Counted from the stretch's first letter, positions 22,201 to 36,000 are shown. The stretch is 64,000 bases of DNA from Diphasiastrum complanatum (GCA_029204225.1 CM055100.1:58338236-58402235), one strand, 5' to 3'. Notes: generated from the sequence alone by a model not told the origin. Numbers and translations: made by a program.

Positions 22201-23091
22201 TCACAGATCAGCATGGAGTTGATGTTGCTTATTAAGCAACTCCAACTGGGATTTCCAAAGCTGATCTCGGGTGTCCTCGATCGGCTTTGACTCATGGACA
22301 GGAGCACGTGGTGCTCGCCTTTCCCTGGATTCGTCAACATCTGATCCTTCGTCTTCTTCCTTGATGGCATCAGACATAGCTAACTTTAGGCTCATATATT
22401 CATCATTGGATTTAAGCTCGCGTCTAATCCATCTTGGAAGGCCGACTAAGAACCAGATGATGAGCATCTGTTCAGAGGGCTGTTCTTGTACTTGACTTTT
22501 GAGACGTTTGAAACGCTCAATATAGTCTCGTACTCATTCGTCTTTTGTCATTTTGATAATACTTAGCTTGACAAAAGGGCTTTCTATCAAGTGAAATGGC
22601 TTGAAGCATTTGATAAAGGCCTCCTCCAAGAGTGACCAGTCATGTTTATCTTCATGATCAAGGTTAAAAAACCATTCTTGTGCTCGATCGATCATGGTCA
22701 TCGAGAAGAGTTGAATCATGGCGTCAGGTGATGTCTCGCCATATACATCACATGCATTCTCAAAGATTTGCAAAAACTTTTGAGGGTACGAACTACCGTC
22801 AAACTTTGGTAGATCTAGCTTGGGTGTACGTCTTTCAAGATGAGCTCCGTGGGTACCAGAAATTCCATTAGTGTTGGTTCTGACCTGGGAGGGGTCAACG
22901 CCATAAAAATGGGGTCGTGCACATGAAGACTCGGCTATATCAGGTTCTTGTCCATTGAACGGATTTCTGGATGGCTCTTGGAGTGCAGCTCTCATTCGGT
23001 AGAACCTATGACGTCTGATCTGTTCAGCTTCAGGGGACCTGATCTCGTATGGATAATCATCTGCGACTTGAGGATCGTTTTGTTGGTCCAT
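22201..23091 (-). pseudogene. Retrotransposon gag (Retrotrans_gag type), truncated, one stop
   Basis: ATG at 23091 (MDQQNDPQVADDYPYEIRSP). The frame runs to 22534 (TGA) and continues in phase to 22201. The core shows the Ty3/gypsy-type gag signature: RTPKLDLPKFDGS, AQEWFFNLDHEDKHDW, LEEAFIKCFKPF, and after the stop VRDYIERFKRL and a charged tail ending in the helical LWKSQLELLNKQHQL. It is closely similar to the gag at 45664-46926 but ends before the zinc knuckle, so it is 3'-truncated. No protease or RT follows on this strand. Confidence 0.85.
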
Positions 23092-23099
23092 TGGGTACT

Positions 23100-24110
23100 G
23101 GTTAGTTTTTTTATTGTTGTTTGGATTTTTTGAGTTTTTTGTGTTTTTGGAAGTTTTTTTTTTTTTTTGGGGTTTTTGCGGTTCCTACAGTTACGATTTA
23201 TGGTTACCGTGTGTTGCGGGTTGCGGTTGTAACGTGCGGTTTCAACTGATGTGGTTGTGGTGGCGACTATAGATGATAGTGTTAGTGGTGTCAGCAGAGG
23301 TGGTATAAATGTGGTCCGTTACAGGTTTAGTGAACAGTCAGGGTCCGTGCGGTTAGTGCGGTCAGTTACGGGTTGTGGTGGTCTATTGTGATCAGGGGCT
23401 GATGAATGTAGTCGTAGGGCGGTGTAAATGCGGTTGGATGCGGCTGTGACAGGTGCAAAGCTGTTGTGGCGGTGGGAAAACGGTCACCTGCGGTGGTAAT
23501 GGTGTTTGGTGCAGTGTGAATGCGGTGGTAAGTGTGAGTTGCAGTGAATGTCAGTTACGACGGGGTAACGATGGGGGAGATTGGAATACGGGTGAAGGAA
23601 GGATGGGCCTGGATTGCGGTCCTGACGGTGGAGGGAGTGTGTTGGTGAATACGGTGGGAGTGCGATCAGTTTGGATTGAAGGGGCCGTGGGTAGTCGTAT
23701 GGTCGTAGTATTGCAGTGTGAGATGGCTGTGACGGGTGAAGGTAGGTGTAACGGTGTAATGCGGATGCTTGCGGTGATCGTGATGTGGGGAGGTTGCGAT
23801 GGAATGCTGCCGAAGTGGACAGTGGTCCGATGGCGATGAGATGTCGTGGGAGGGCAGTTGTGACGGGTGATTACGGATGGATGTTGAGGTGGTCTGTAAG
23901 GTGGTTGAAGGCGGTCGTGGGTAGTCAAAGGGTCGTTTGATTGCGGTCTGATGCGAAGGTGAGGAAAGTGGGCGAATGAGATGAGGTCGTTTATAATCGA
24001 ATGCGATCGCAACAGCCCAGAGCGGGTACGACTGGTCAAGGTGAAGTGTGGTAAAAAACGGTGGGATCGTTGTAGGTCGAATTGCGGTGGATTGTGGTTG
24101 TGACCGTTGA
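23100..24110 (-). repeat. G/T-rich degenerate repeat tract upstream of the minus-strand gag
   Basis: About 1 kb with strong strand asymmetry (plus strand rich in G and T), built of short variants of GTGCGGTT, GGTCGTGGGTAGT and GGTTGTGGTGG. It occupies the leader position before gag on the minus strand, as does the unrelated minisatellite before the sister gag at 45664. A long minus-strand frame here is low-complexity and not supported as a gene. Confidence 0.55.
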
Positions 24111-24214
24111 AAATCTTAGAATATTTCGGGATGCTAAATTGCAAAGGAACGAATACTCCAATGCTTGTAGGAATAGTATTGACGAACAAAAATTGTTTGA
24201 GGACTAAAGAAGAA

Positions 24215-25519
24215 AGAGAATTGATGTAGCTTACACCATACAGGAAGTTGATCGGATTGTTGATGTACCTTGAAGATAACACATATGCCGTGTTCAAGTT
24301 GAGCCAATTATGTACAAATCCAGGCTTGGCTCATTGGAAGATTGCAAAACGAATTTTGAAATATCTTCAATTAACAAAAGATTTTGGTTTGTGTTATTCT
24401 CATGATGCAGGGTTCCAGATGCTTTCCTACAGTGATGCTAGTTGGGCATCTCTCACTATAAAAGTGTCTCAAGAGGCTTCTTTTGTAAGAAAGATGAAGG
24501 ATCTGTTTCTGTCACTACATAACTCTGGAACAGAGAATGTTGTGTCAGTTGAGAAGCAGCTCACGTACTTGTTGAGAGCCTTACCCAGATCATTCCAGAC
24601 GACAAGAACCCTGCTCGTGAAAGATCCCGCCATGAACCTCGAAAAGACGATTGTCGATATTCGAGAGGAAGTCGAGGCCAGAGAACATCTTGATCACAAG
24701 ATGGTTATGACCAGGCCCTCTACGGCAACAAAGAAAAATCAAAGAAGCAATTTAAGCCTAAGAGGGAGTCCAATCGGAGGCAGGATCGTGACCAGTAAGC
24801 GGAGGAAATAAGCAAAGGCAACTGGAAGACCAAAGGGAGGTCGAAACAACAAGGTGCAGACAAGAAGACTTGTGTGAGATGCAGAAGAGACGAGCATACA
24901 ATAGATACCTGCTGGCTCAATCCCAAGGTTGAGTGTATCCATTGCCACAAGAAGGGTCATGCAGCCATGGATTGTTGCCAGAACAAGCAGATCAGAATAG
25001 ATCAAGGTGGCGAATATATCTCAAATGCAATATCTTCAATTAACGAGGGATTATGGCTTGTGTTATTGTCGTGGTGTAAATTTCAGGATACTTTCCTACA
25101 ATGACGCTAGCTGGGCATCTCTCAAGGATGACTGTAAAAGCGTCTTGGGAGGGTGCACCATCGCATCAGGAGCAGCAGTTCTCTGGGTCAGCAAGAAACA
25201 GACCGTTGTAGCGCAGTCATCTTGCAAAGCAGAATATGTTGCAGCAGCAAAGATGGCCAACGAAATAATCTGGCTAAGGCAGTTTCTGGACGAATTGGGC
25301 GAAATAAGGAACGTGCCCCTGGTCTTGCAGATGGACAACACCTCTGCAATACACCTGACAAAATATCCCATGTTCCATTCCAGAACGAAGCACATTGCAA
25401 TCAAGTACCACTTGATCAGGGATCTAATTGAGAAGAAGATGTTGCAGACCACCTTCATCGGAACGAGAGACATGGTTGCTGACATCTTCACTAAAGCCCT
25501 AGACAAAAGGACTCTTTGA
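24215..25519 (+). pseudogene. Scrambled copia fragments: RNase H part, gag part, zinc knuckle, RNase H
   Basis: Pieces are in the wrong order for any copia element. 24248-24460 encodes the RT/RNase H junction (AHWKIAKRILKYL, SYSDASWAS). It runs in frame into a gag middle segment (ETLFLS-like, LLRALPRSFQTT, about 24470-24700). Next comes a knuckle region with CIHCHKKGHAAMDC (CX2CX4HX4C, about 24930), then DQGGEYIS resembling integrase. 25025-25519 then repeats the RNase H start and continues to its end (VSKKQTVVAQSSCKAEYVA, DNTSAIHLTK, FHSRTKHIAI, VADIFTKALDK). The two RNase H starts share ATATCTTCAATTAAC, a possible recombination point. Confidence 0.75.
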
Positions 25520-25572
25520 GAGACAAACGAGCAGTCTCGGGATCGTAAAGCTATCATGCTTTGAGAGGGAGC

Positions 25573-26530
25573 TGAAGAAACAAAATGTTTTTAACTACAA
25601 AGCCTTGCTAGCTTTCAGCCCTCAGCTTGACGAAGACATTCGTAAACTCAAAGATCTAGAGACATGAAGCACAAAAAGTTTCGTGAACGCGAAAGTCAAA
25701 GCAGACGAAGATGAACGGTGCGCGAATGTGAAAGTCAAAACAGACGAAGACGAACGGTTCGCGAACATGAAAGATTCACAAACAAGAATCTTTTGCGGTC
25801 CAGTATGAGAGAAGGCAAACGACCAAAATGAAATCAATGACGGAAACAAAACCTTCTCCTGTCTGCATGCTCCAAAGAGTACCAACAAGATCATGCAAGT
25901 ACCTAGAAGTACAAATATCTAATCTAATGATATGATGTCAGCAGATACATTTTCGGTCGTGGCTAATCTGCCACTCTTGTGATTCCTTGATTAGTTGTAG
26001 ATGTTTAATCACTCTAATCTTAGATTCACATAGAGCGACCATACTTATTGGATGATACTTGACATATAGATCAATAGAATACACATACAGTGTAAGGTAG
26101 TAGTCTGATGCTAAGTAGCAATCAAGACGAAATACAGACAACAAGTCCGCCTACATGCAAGATGAGCTCTGTGATCAAGATCCATAGAGATCCAATTGTC
26201 CGCTAGTAAAGCAAGATGATTACTCGTGAGAGAACCGTGTTTCTCCCACACCAACGCACTGCGTGGATTTGCATGCACTGCTTGAAGAAAACAGAGGAAG
26301 ATCAATATAGATAATTTCTCTTGTTGTGTCTGATCTTGAATGCAAATGCTTCTACTGTTAATCGTGTGTCTGAGTTTTCTTGTTCATTTTAATTTCGCAC
26401 CTTGGTTGAAACTATCTTGAATGCTGCATTAATTTTATACACGCAGAGCCTGACTACATTCTGGAGGATTGTAGGAGTGATTCAGCTAGCAGTGTCTAGT
26501 GATCACATCTGAACTTCATCCGAATCGGAA
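25573..26530 (+). repeat. LTR-like region of copia family E, first copy
   Basis: Follows the RNase H end and a purine run (GAGAGGGAGC). The second copy, after the RNase H at 61836-62286, shares blocks such as TTACTCGTGAGAGA...CCAACGC near 26220 and 62765. The right border is uncertain and was put at a CA near the start of family D sequence. Confidence 0.45.
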
Positions 26531-27511
26531 CAGAGGATCGTGGTTCCTTCGCAAAAGCTTTGCGACTGCGAAATCCAAATCGCGATACAGGAAACCTCAT
26601 CATGGTTGATTAGCCAGAAAAGATCTAAGAAGCAAGCAAAACAGTTAGAAGAAATAAAGAGAAAGATCCAAGAAGCTGAGGAGGAAAGGACAAAACTTAA
26701 GCAACAGTTGAGTCAAATCGATCTTGATCAAAAGAAACTCTCTGGAGCAATGATAGTTGGATCTCCTCCTATGAAGCCTGAAGAGATCCAAAAGTAATGG
26801 ATCAAAAGAAAGAGCTGCAAAAAAAGAAAGATGAAAACAACCGTGAACCTGCAAAATAATGTGAGCTCCTCACCCAGCGAGTGGTGGTCGAAGCTCGACA
26901 TTGCAAGAGTCCAAGGCTGCGATGGTAGTATTATCAGTTCCTTCATCCTTCCACCAAGCCTTCATCATGTTTCTATACCATCACCAAAATATCCGTCCAA
27001 ATTTGTTCCTACCACCAATGTGTTGATGAGTCCATTCCCTTGAAGACTGATAACCAAGGTTTGTGCAAATATCAAGAAAGAGCATCGACAAGACTAGAAC
27101 TTCAACTGAGAGAGGAACTGCAAAAATGCCTAGAAGCAAAATGGAAGATACATACCTCCCAGAAGTTAGTGCCTGCCAAGAAACTTGAGATGAAACCATC
27201 AATTACAGATACAAGTGATATGAGAAAAAGACACACGGGAAGCACTCAAGCATGCAAGATTGTCAAGTTGTTGAGAGCTCTCCAATTTTGAGAATGTCAA
27301 CCACTTGCAACAATAAGACATTCTGGTTACATTGCGGCAAATTGCGAAAACAGTTTTTGATAAAGACTGGCAACAATAAACACTTGGTTTTACGCAAGCG
27401 AATGAGGATCTACGCTTTTCCAAGTGTCGATCGAAGATGCCAATGCGAAAGCAGAGTGACATCATTCAATATGAGTTGCAATGGGTCCTGCAACACATTA
27501 GGGTGGGATGA
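26531..27511 (+). pseudogene. 3' internal region of family D with a coiled-coil segment
   Basis: Closely matches 48420-49337 of the complete D element. The clearest frame (26540-26797) encodes a charged coiled coil (KKQAKQLEEIKRKIQEAEEE, then RTKLKQQLSQIDLDQKKL) followed by SPPMKPEEIQK. Both copies keep this segment but carry stops and shifts in what follows. Not a known pol domain; it may be a family-specific 3' protein. A purine tract (GGGTGGGATGA) ends the region at the LTR. Confidence 0.55.
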
Positions 27512-28653
27512 TATTGGCTGATTCTAACGAACCCAAGATACTCGACCAGAACTACCCAAGAGCACCTCTCACCTTAGATTGAGGAGGTCTCTGAGAAGAC
27601 GAGACGAACAAAGATTGAGATCCGAGGAATACTAGTTAGTAATGACAAGCAAGAACTGTGTAAGCCTCATGGTGAATCTCGGAAGATGGAATGACCATGT
27701 AGGAACTAGTATTTCTAGGCAAAGTGATAAATTTAAGTAGACCTCTCTTAAAGAAAGTAGAGTGAGCCACCTTTTGATGGTAACCTTTAGTGGAGAGCAT
27801 TATTCCACTTGTAATTTGTGTAATGTGGAAATGCCACTAGGATGCCACCTAAGGAGCTCTCTTGCTTATTTAAGAGACTCCCTCTTTGAGAAGAGGAACT
27901 TTTTGTGTATTGTATCTACTCCATGCTGAAATGAGAAGAGCCTCCACAAGTTTGGTGCATCCATTGAGCTCCTTGATCATGCTCGTTTCTTGAGTGATGC
28001 ATTCATGATCTTGCCCTTCCATCCTTTGTGTGTGGTTGTGGATAGTAGAGTGGATTAGTTTTCCTGCTTTCCTAGAGTGGATTAGATTTCATTTCTTGTT
28101 TGTGGATTAATATAGGAATCAGCATTCAGATAAACTATAGAGGCTAGAAGTGTGGTGTAAATCTTGCAGATTCTTGACATTCTAGTTCTTGATGTTCTTG
28201 GGATGTCCAATAAGTAAAAGACTGGTTGGTTTCTTGATTCTTCTAAAATGTTGTAGATTAGCTTCTTGTTTCTTGTTTTGTGATCTGTTAAAGCTGTAGA
28301 TTAATTGGATTTTCAATGGCTATTTTCTGGTCGTTTTTATAGTAGGTAGATGTAGGAATTGTTGAACGTTCGTTTGGGCTGCATGCTGATCTGTAAATAA
28401 ATGTTCATGGCTTGCATTTCTAATTGAGTGTGAGTGCTTTCAAGAGTGAATGACCCTGAGTTGTCCTCTGACAGGCAGGACATTATACTACATCGATACC
28501 AGCCTCTTTCTGTCTGATTTGGGCCTTGAATAAGAGCGTTAACTTTCAAGAAAATGCCTAAACGTGCCTGGTGACAGGCAGAAATAGTTCTAAAACTAAG
28601 AAGAAACAAAGAACTAGTGAACAGATCCTCCTAAGCAGAGGAATCTATAAACA
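27512..28653 (+). repeat. LTR of family D, second locus
   Basis: About 1,142 bp, matches the LTRs at 43377 and 49338. The expected TG start has become TA, and the right end reads CTATAAACA. It is more diverged from those two LTRs than they are from each other, so this copy is older. No 5' partner was found in the window. Confidence 0.85.
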
Positions 28654-29180
28654 CATAGCAAATTAGACTTTCTTTCTCAATTTAGGTAGATTTCCAGCAT
28701 GTAATAAGGAAGTTAACTCAGCCTTTTTGCCCTAAAATGAAACCCTTGTCTATTTCCTAGAGTCATGCTTAGTAGATAGCTAGTTGGTCAATTTTTCACC
28801 TCAAATCTAGGATTTAGGTCCTATAAACTAGGACACTACCAAAATGACATGACCAATCCTATGGACTTGAACTAACCTACATTAGGAGTGGATTGCCATG
28901 TGGCATCTTGGCCTCACATGTGTGCAATCCACTTATGTACAAAATTTACATTATACTACATGGTTTTTGATCAGGCTAGATTTGCCAAATTCTGGCAATT
29001 CTTCACACTCCTCCTCACATTTAGCTTGATCTATTTACAACTCTGTTGCTAGATGAATGAATGCTTTTAGAAGTGTCTAAAAATCCAGCTACAAACAAGG
29101 AACTTTTGAGACTCCAATAGAGAATGATGTCCATGAAGGATGTTTCACCACCTCTTAAAGGATCCCTTAAAATATATTCC
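28654..29180 (-). mobile_element. Antisense fragment of copia family B: LTR part and 3' internal end
   Basis: 28654-29007 is the reverse complement of the first part of the LTR at 3772, ending at its TGTGAAGAATTGCC start. 29008-29180 matches the internal end at 3612-3771, including the purine tract. The rest of the LTR is missing at the junction with the family D LTR. Confidence 0.8.
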
Positions 29181-30599
29181 ACAAATGTGTCTATATACAT
29201 GTAGCACACTTCAAAAACTATACATCATGCCAAGCCATGGATTCCAAGGCATTTTGTGCACTTGAAGATATATCAATAAAACTATTAAGTGCATACATAA
29301 TGTTGCCAAAGTGTTAGGAAAAAATCCTGGCGGGGGATCGGTCCAGCTAGAAAGCCCTACAGGGAAAGGACTCACACTGTCTTTACGTGAGTAATCAAGG
29401 TCTGCAATCCTTGGACTCCACTGATTACCCCGTACTCTCGGGTCAATGAGAATTTTCCAGGATCTCAGATGTATGACCAATAGGAGAGTATGCTTTATAC
29501 AAATCCAAGAGCTGCTAGTGAATTATGAATACGTAGTGTATAGGCAGCCTGTGCTACCCAATGATGATGATCACAGAGGTGTACAATGGCTAGAGTCTAA
29601 AAGCCATTTGACTAGCACCCCCACTTTGCATGAAAGATCACCAGGAAATGATGTGTTAGTTTTATTTTTGCATGCATGTACTAGCCTCACCTGGTACACC
29701 TAAAAATCATCGGTCAAGTACCATAGACATCCTACACAAATGATCATCACCTTACCAAGTACGACTATACATTTGGTAGAGGACCTTTAACTCTGGAAGC
29801 ACATGCCCGCATGACATTATATCTAAGAAATAGGGACACAGAGACAATGCCTAATAGGAAATGAAATGTCGTGATGAAAGTGACCACTTGTGAAGTTTTA
29901 TTGTAGTTTGATGTGTGTTAGCATTGAAACAACTACTTCACGATAATTGATTGAATGATCTAGAGACCTCTATAGGGAGTCACCTTAGCTGGTAGGTCAT
30001 ATTTGGCTCAAAGAAGATGTTCTTAGACACTTCAAAATAACAACAGATGTTATCACTAGTTGTCTCAAGAAGATTGTCAATGACAAGAGAACTTTGTGTA
30101 AGTCGAGCATCTTTTGCATTGAAAGGTATCATCGGATGTGGAGATAGGTGGTCCATGTATATGTGTTATGTATGACATATATGATGAGTGTTTCTAGACA
30201 GCAAAGACCCACATCTTCTAAAGAGTCTTATAACCTCCACTCAGGTTGAATAGGAATCTGTGGCACAAGGATCCCCTAGGATATTACCACTGTATAGCAC
30301 CATACTGTGAGACAAACTCCAACAAACAAATACAACAACTGTAGATGCATACCTAGAGTCATGTCATGGATAGAGCACACTTTAGAGATCCACACCGATT
30401 TTGGTTGGTTATACGCATCTTAGGGCATGTCAACATAGAAATAATAGCATTTGACACCACAAGTCGAGAAGTTCATCCTAAGATCCTTGCACTTGGCAAG
30501 AGACAGGGTTACTTATATAGATTGGCACACTGTTTTTTTGAGTCTAGTCAAACCTTGAAAACCTCTGTTCTAGTCAGTAAAGCATTACTATGACATCAT
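29181..30599. other. Degenerate region before copia element C, nothing firmly identified
   Basis: Probably the decayed 5' part of element C, because its integrase begins directly after, but I could not find gag, protease or a PBS. Frames are short and lack motifs. Confidence 0.35.
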
Positions 30600-32533
30600 C
30601 GCTTAGGACACGTAAATCATGCATCTATTTTGAACATGACCAAACAATCCATGGTCCTTGATCTTGACTATCCTTCTGGTAAGGTCGATCTCCCAGTCTG
30701 TCATAGCTGCATTTTGGAAAGCAGGCTAGGTTTTCTTTTAGATCAAACGATATGCATGCAACAAAAGATCCGATGTTGTTCATATAGATATATGTGGACC
30801 TATGCCTAGATGCAAAGTACTTCATTACCTTTATTGACAAACCCTCCAGAAGAACAGTTGTTTATTTCATTAAACAGAAATCAGAGGCTTTCATCAAATT
30901 CAGACAATTCAAAGAGCATGCTGAGAATTAAACTAGCAAACAAATACTAAGGTCAGATAACGGGAGAGAATACATCTCCAACGAATTCAATGACTATTGT
31001 CTTAACAACGACATTGAGCAACAATACATCACTTCCTATTCGCCTCAGTCAAATGGTCTTGTTGAGAGAAAGAACAGAACCTTAGTTGAATCGGCAAAGT
31101 GGATGTTATCACATGCGACACTTCCGAAGTCCTTCTGGGCTGAAGTTGTTTCAACAGCAACCTATATTCAGAATAGATGTTCTACTAAAGGTCTCTTAGA
31201 CAAAACACCATTCGAAGTTTGGACAGGTACCAAACCTTCTTTATCAAACTTACGAGTTTTTGGATGTACTGCTTTTGCGCAGATACCTCGTGATCCTAGA
31301 AAGAAGCTCAACTTCTAGAGTATCAAGTGTGTTTTCATTAGCTATGCTACTTTAGATCAAGCCTACAAGTTTCTCGATCCCATCGAGTCGAAGATATTCA
31401 CTAGTCGGGATGTCATCTTCATCGAAGATTAGTTTCAAGACCTCAAAGGAAAGGGTAGTTCTCATGTAGCCGACATGCCAAATTCTCCTGACGCTTTGAA
31501 CTTTCCAGTTCCGCAGGCGACTATTCCCATTGAAGGTCCAAGCTCTTCTACATCCGATGAACAACAAATGAACAATGGATCAGAAGATGATGATGTTGCA
31601 GTTCAGCAACTACAGTATGATAGAAACGATCAACTTCCTGTATTACCTAGAAGATCTTTAAGGACTAGCAGACCACCTAACTGGTATATTGACGAGTCTA
31701 CAGCATATCTTGTTTAGGAACTGACGTCTATCCAAGAGGCACTCAGTTAGTTAACTCAGATCTATGGAAAGAAACTATGGATAAAGAGTATTAATCTCTT
31801 ATCAAGAACTAGACGTAGACAATTGTCGAATTACCTGCTAGCAGAAATGTAGTTGATTGCAAATGGATTTTCAAAGTCAAGTACAACGTAGATGGAAGCA
31901 TCAAAAGAAGAAAAGCACGACTAGTAGCCAGAGGTTACAACGTTGATTACACTAAGACCTTCAGTCCAGTAGTTAAGCATTCTTCTATTCGACTTTTGCT
32001 ATCATTTGCCGTTGTAGCAGATTTGGAAATACATCAAATGGATATACAAACATCATATCTCAATGGAGTTATCAAAGAATGCATTTACATTATGCAACCC
32101 GAAGGTTATATTATCGAGAGTAAGCACATGTTTGTAAACTCCATAAAAAACTTTATGTCTTGAAGCAATCTACTCGAGCATGGTTTCAAAGAATCAATAC
32201 TTTTCTCATTGATCACGCCTATACACCTAGCTCTTCAAATTCAAACATTTACTTCAAAGCAGTGTAGCAATCTTTTATCATTATCATATTATACGTGGAT
32301 GATACATTGCTTTTCAACAACAATACTGATCTGATAAAAGAGGAGAAGACAATGCTTTCTTTCGAATTCAACATGACCGATCTGGGTGAAGCTCATTTCT
32401 ACCTTGGTATACAAATCCACAGAGACAGAAAACAAAAGTTGATCTACATTACACAACAGAGGTACATCTACAACATTTTAGTCAGATTTAATTTGATCAA
32501 TTGCAAGTTAGCTCTCTCACCAATGAAACCAGG
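30600..32533 (+). pseudogene. Copia element C, first half: pre-integrase to RT, multiply broken
   Basis: Fragments in several phases show HHRLGHVN (about 30598), integrase DNGREYIS (about 30955) and SPQSNGLVERKNRTL (about 31043-31087), the region FWAEVVSTATYIQNR, RT with KWIFKVKYNVDGS (about 31860), HQMDIQTSYLNG, and catalytic YVDD (about 32293). Many stops and shifts make it non-functional. The sequence ends abruptly in mid-RT at CCAGG (32529-32533). The same protein resumes after the second CCAGG at 59951, so the two halves were one element before a 27.4-kb insertion. It is the oldest layer in this part. Confidence 0.9.
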
Positions 32534-33030
32534 TGTAAAGACCATAAGGGATAACCCCCTAAGATGAGGATAGGAGAACACAATAAGAGAGACTATGGAG
32601 CCAAACCGTCCAACCAATCCTAGATTTAGCCCCCAAGCCATGCTATGTGAAGAAAGAGGAGAAGAGAGAAGCTGGTAACCTAAACCCAATATGTCGACGG
32701 GAGAATTCCTACCTCATTATATAGAGAGTAGAGTCCTGTGCATGAAACCGTGCAACCCCCATGCAGGTCAACTATAAATAGATCACATCTCTTCATGCAG
32801 TCCTCCTGTCTATATTTGTCACACAGACATGCAATACTCCATATGTCTCAATTAGAGTGTCTGGGTCCTCTCAAGGTAATTAGTCACAAACAAGCCTCAA
32901 CATGGAATTAAATCTCGGCGTGACCAATAATCTCGAACACTGGAGGGCCGGTCTACCATATCAGTGGGGATGTTTTTTGGCGAGCTTTTTCGTGTTTCAA
33001 GTGAGCTTTTCCAACACCTATTCTAGAACC
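32534..33030 (-). repeat. Outer piece of the 3' LTR of element G
   Basis: The first 92 bp (to CCAACCAATCCTAGAT) match the right LTR at 59804 with few changes. Further right the right LTR lacks counterpart sequence because it is internally deleted. A minus-strand TATATAATGAGG near 32720 could be the LTR promoter. The right limit is approximate. Confidence 0.65.
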
Positions 33031-36000
33031 CTAATTGTCGTCACTGGGACTCAAATGTCTTTGTTTAACAAGACAAGCCACAATCACACAACAATTGATC
33101 CCAATGGTGTGGATAGAGAAAGGGAACCTACAAAATTGAAACTTAGCTTAATTTTATTCTAAGTGTAAAGTCAAGTCACTTTTTACACTAGGTAATTTCA
33201 TGAGGAATTTTCTTTAAAATGCATGAAAGTAAAATCCGTTGATGTCTTTTTTCTAGAAATCTCTTGAGCTTACATGTTTGTATTTAGTGCCGGTCATTAC
33301 ATGCACACAGAAGAACTAAAGATGATTGTATATGCAAGAAGACATGATTTGTACCTATGTGATTTCAGATGGGAATTAGAAATAGCCCTGATCGTATACG
33401 ACCTCTTAAGCACTCTTTTTTTATTGTATAGTTTCAATGAAGCCATTTGGACGAAGTTGGTTATGCCTACATCACTCCTCTTAGTGGTGCGTTTTTTGTT
33501 GATGCATATTGGGGTCATTTTTGGACTATAGCAGTTTTTTGTGGCATATACTACCTTGTAAGTTAGTTCTCGATGTTGCAACTTTTCTAGGATAGTCAAA
33601 AAAAGGGCACGATACTGTAAGGAATACATTGATGACATAAGGTGTCTGGTAAATTGCCTTAAAAATGACATGTCATATGCTCTCGTGCAGAATACTACAA
33701 GGTATATATTAATGGCACGTAAAGTGTCTAGTATATTGCATGTCATGTAGTCTAGGTTGTGTATGCTCTTTGAAAGATTTTTTGCTGTACATAGGGCATA
33801 ATACTCTTAACATTAGCAATATCATTGCACTCACTCAAACCTCCAGCTTGCGCAAACCAAGATGACACTTGCAAAAAAGCATCAGCGCTGCCAATTGGAG
33901 TGTTCTATTTAGCACTATAGTACATGATTGCACTAGAAATTGGAGGAATTAAACATTGTGTATCATCGTTTGGAGAAGATCAATTTGATGATGAAGAACC
34001 TAGTGAAAGAAAGAAAAAGACATTATTTTTTAATTGGTTCTATTTGTCAATCAACGTGGGAGATATAAGAGTTGTTGTGTCTGGCCATGAGTAAGTCTCA
34101 ATCATACAATGCCACTCAGATGCGCCAACAAGATGAGCCCTCACTTCGGTGAGCATGCTGGAGTAATCATAAAGGCAAAGAGAGCATTTCTAGCACTTAG
34201 CTCCAGTCCCACCATATGTACCACAGCCTAGGCATGATGTGACCTAAAACCCAAACTTGAAAATCCCCAATAAAAATCTAGTGCAAATTGTAAATCTGTA
34301 AACCCTAAACCCTAACAACTATACCACTAAACCTGAAATACAAAACACAAAACAGTAAAACAACAAACACTAAACACCAAACATTAAACATTGAACCATA
34401 AATAATAATTTCTAGAAAATTTGTTGCAAAAAAATCCTAACTCTAGCCTATGTAGTGGGTTTCTAAAAGTTCAACAAAAACTTGAGAAAAGCAAAAAGGA
34501 GCAAGTTCACACAAATGAGTACATGTGGAAAGAAACCAAACGCACAAAAAAAAAAGTAGTCAAATCCGATGCCTACAATCTATTTTATGCTCATTATAAG
34601 AAAAAACTTAACAAAAAACGATGTGGAAAAAAAACTTTCAAAATATGATCGCTAGGCAATCATGCAGCTGATCACACTGACATACCACAAATCGTGATGA
34701 CAAAAAAAAAGCAACAGATCCATCCCTTAGCTCATCCATGTTCTCCATAAAGGTGCACTTTTTCAGCCTCTAAAATTGATAAATGGAAAACACTCGGCCA
34801 ACATGGTGTTTATACACATTTTCTAATTTAAAAAAAAATCTCAATTCGACCCAATATATCAAAACATATTGTACGTTCTGGCCACAAGAGGTCAGAACAG
34901 TCCTAAGGCATCTAAGCTTCACATCTACTATGATATCTCTTATAGCGCAAGAAATCCAAAAGACTTAAGTGCTTTGCCTTTGTTACTCGACAAGGAATGC
35001 TATGTTGGATTTACCCTCCAACATTTCATTGCAGTCATGGCTCAAAACTAGTGACTCTTACTGATCTTAAAAACTCAGTACCTCGATGTGCCATGCTTAG
35101 GGACTTTTTGAACCTCATGAAGGATCTTATAGTGGGGGTCAATAACACTTTGCCCCACTGATCATAGGTCAGCAAAATATGAAGTAATTTAGATTATGGG
35201 TGAGTTGTATATTATCAATATACTTGTATCTATTAACATGTGAGACTCTGATCCTACCTTTGCTTTCCAAAGCTTCCTTAATTGCAAATTCTTTAGGGTA
35301 AACAAACCTTTATATCTTTTTAACATTGATGCTCTTCATTTAATCTACTTGTACGAGATAAAATGTCAGTAGAAAGTTTGAATCAACAATCAACATTTCC
35401 TAATTTTGATGATGTCTCACCATCTGAAGAGTTATTACAATTTGCACCAGAGTCACTACCTTTGCACATTTTAAAAGACTACTGTTTTTTTGTTCGTATG
35501 GGAAAAAGAGAAGCTCCAAAGGTTCGTATGGGAAAAAGAGAAGCTCCAAAGGCTTAAACAAGAGAACAATAGTTTGAGCTTGGGGTTTTTTGGTCTGAGG
35601 CACATGTCAACTAATCACTGAAACAATATGCATTGCTCTCAGAAATCCCTCTAAAGTAATTGTGGAGGAACTTTTTAATAATTCGATGTAATATAAGATT
35701 CAAGGACATGTTTTTTAGAGGCATACCCCAACACCAGGAGACAAAAATTTAGTGAATGAGATGTTGAATGCCATTATTGCATCAAGTTCAAAATTTCCGA
35801 CATGTGCATCTCCAATGCAGTCACTCTACCATCAAGAACAATTAGCATTCTCTCTACCATTGTGAATATTGTACAACCATCTCGTACACTACCTAGCATT
35901 TTGATTCTATCAACATTTTATTTTTGTTTGAAATGAAAATATGTTTTTTATTCAGTTAGCACTGCATCTGCCACCATGAATATTGTAACTTCATCTTGTA

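Noticed and set aside
23551-24297. 248-codon minus-strand frame, Pro/Thr/Arg-rich
   Set aside because: Follows the strand asymmetry of the leader repeat and crosses into copia RT sequence on the other strand. No domain.
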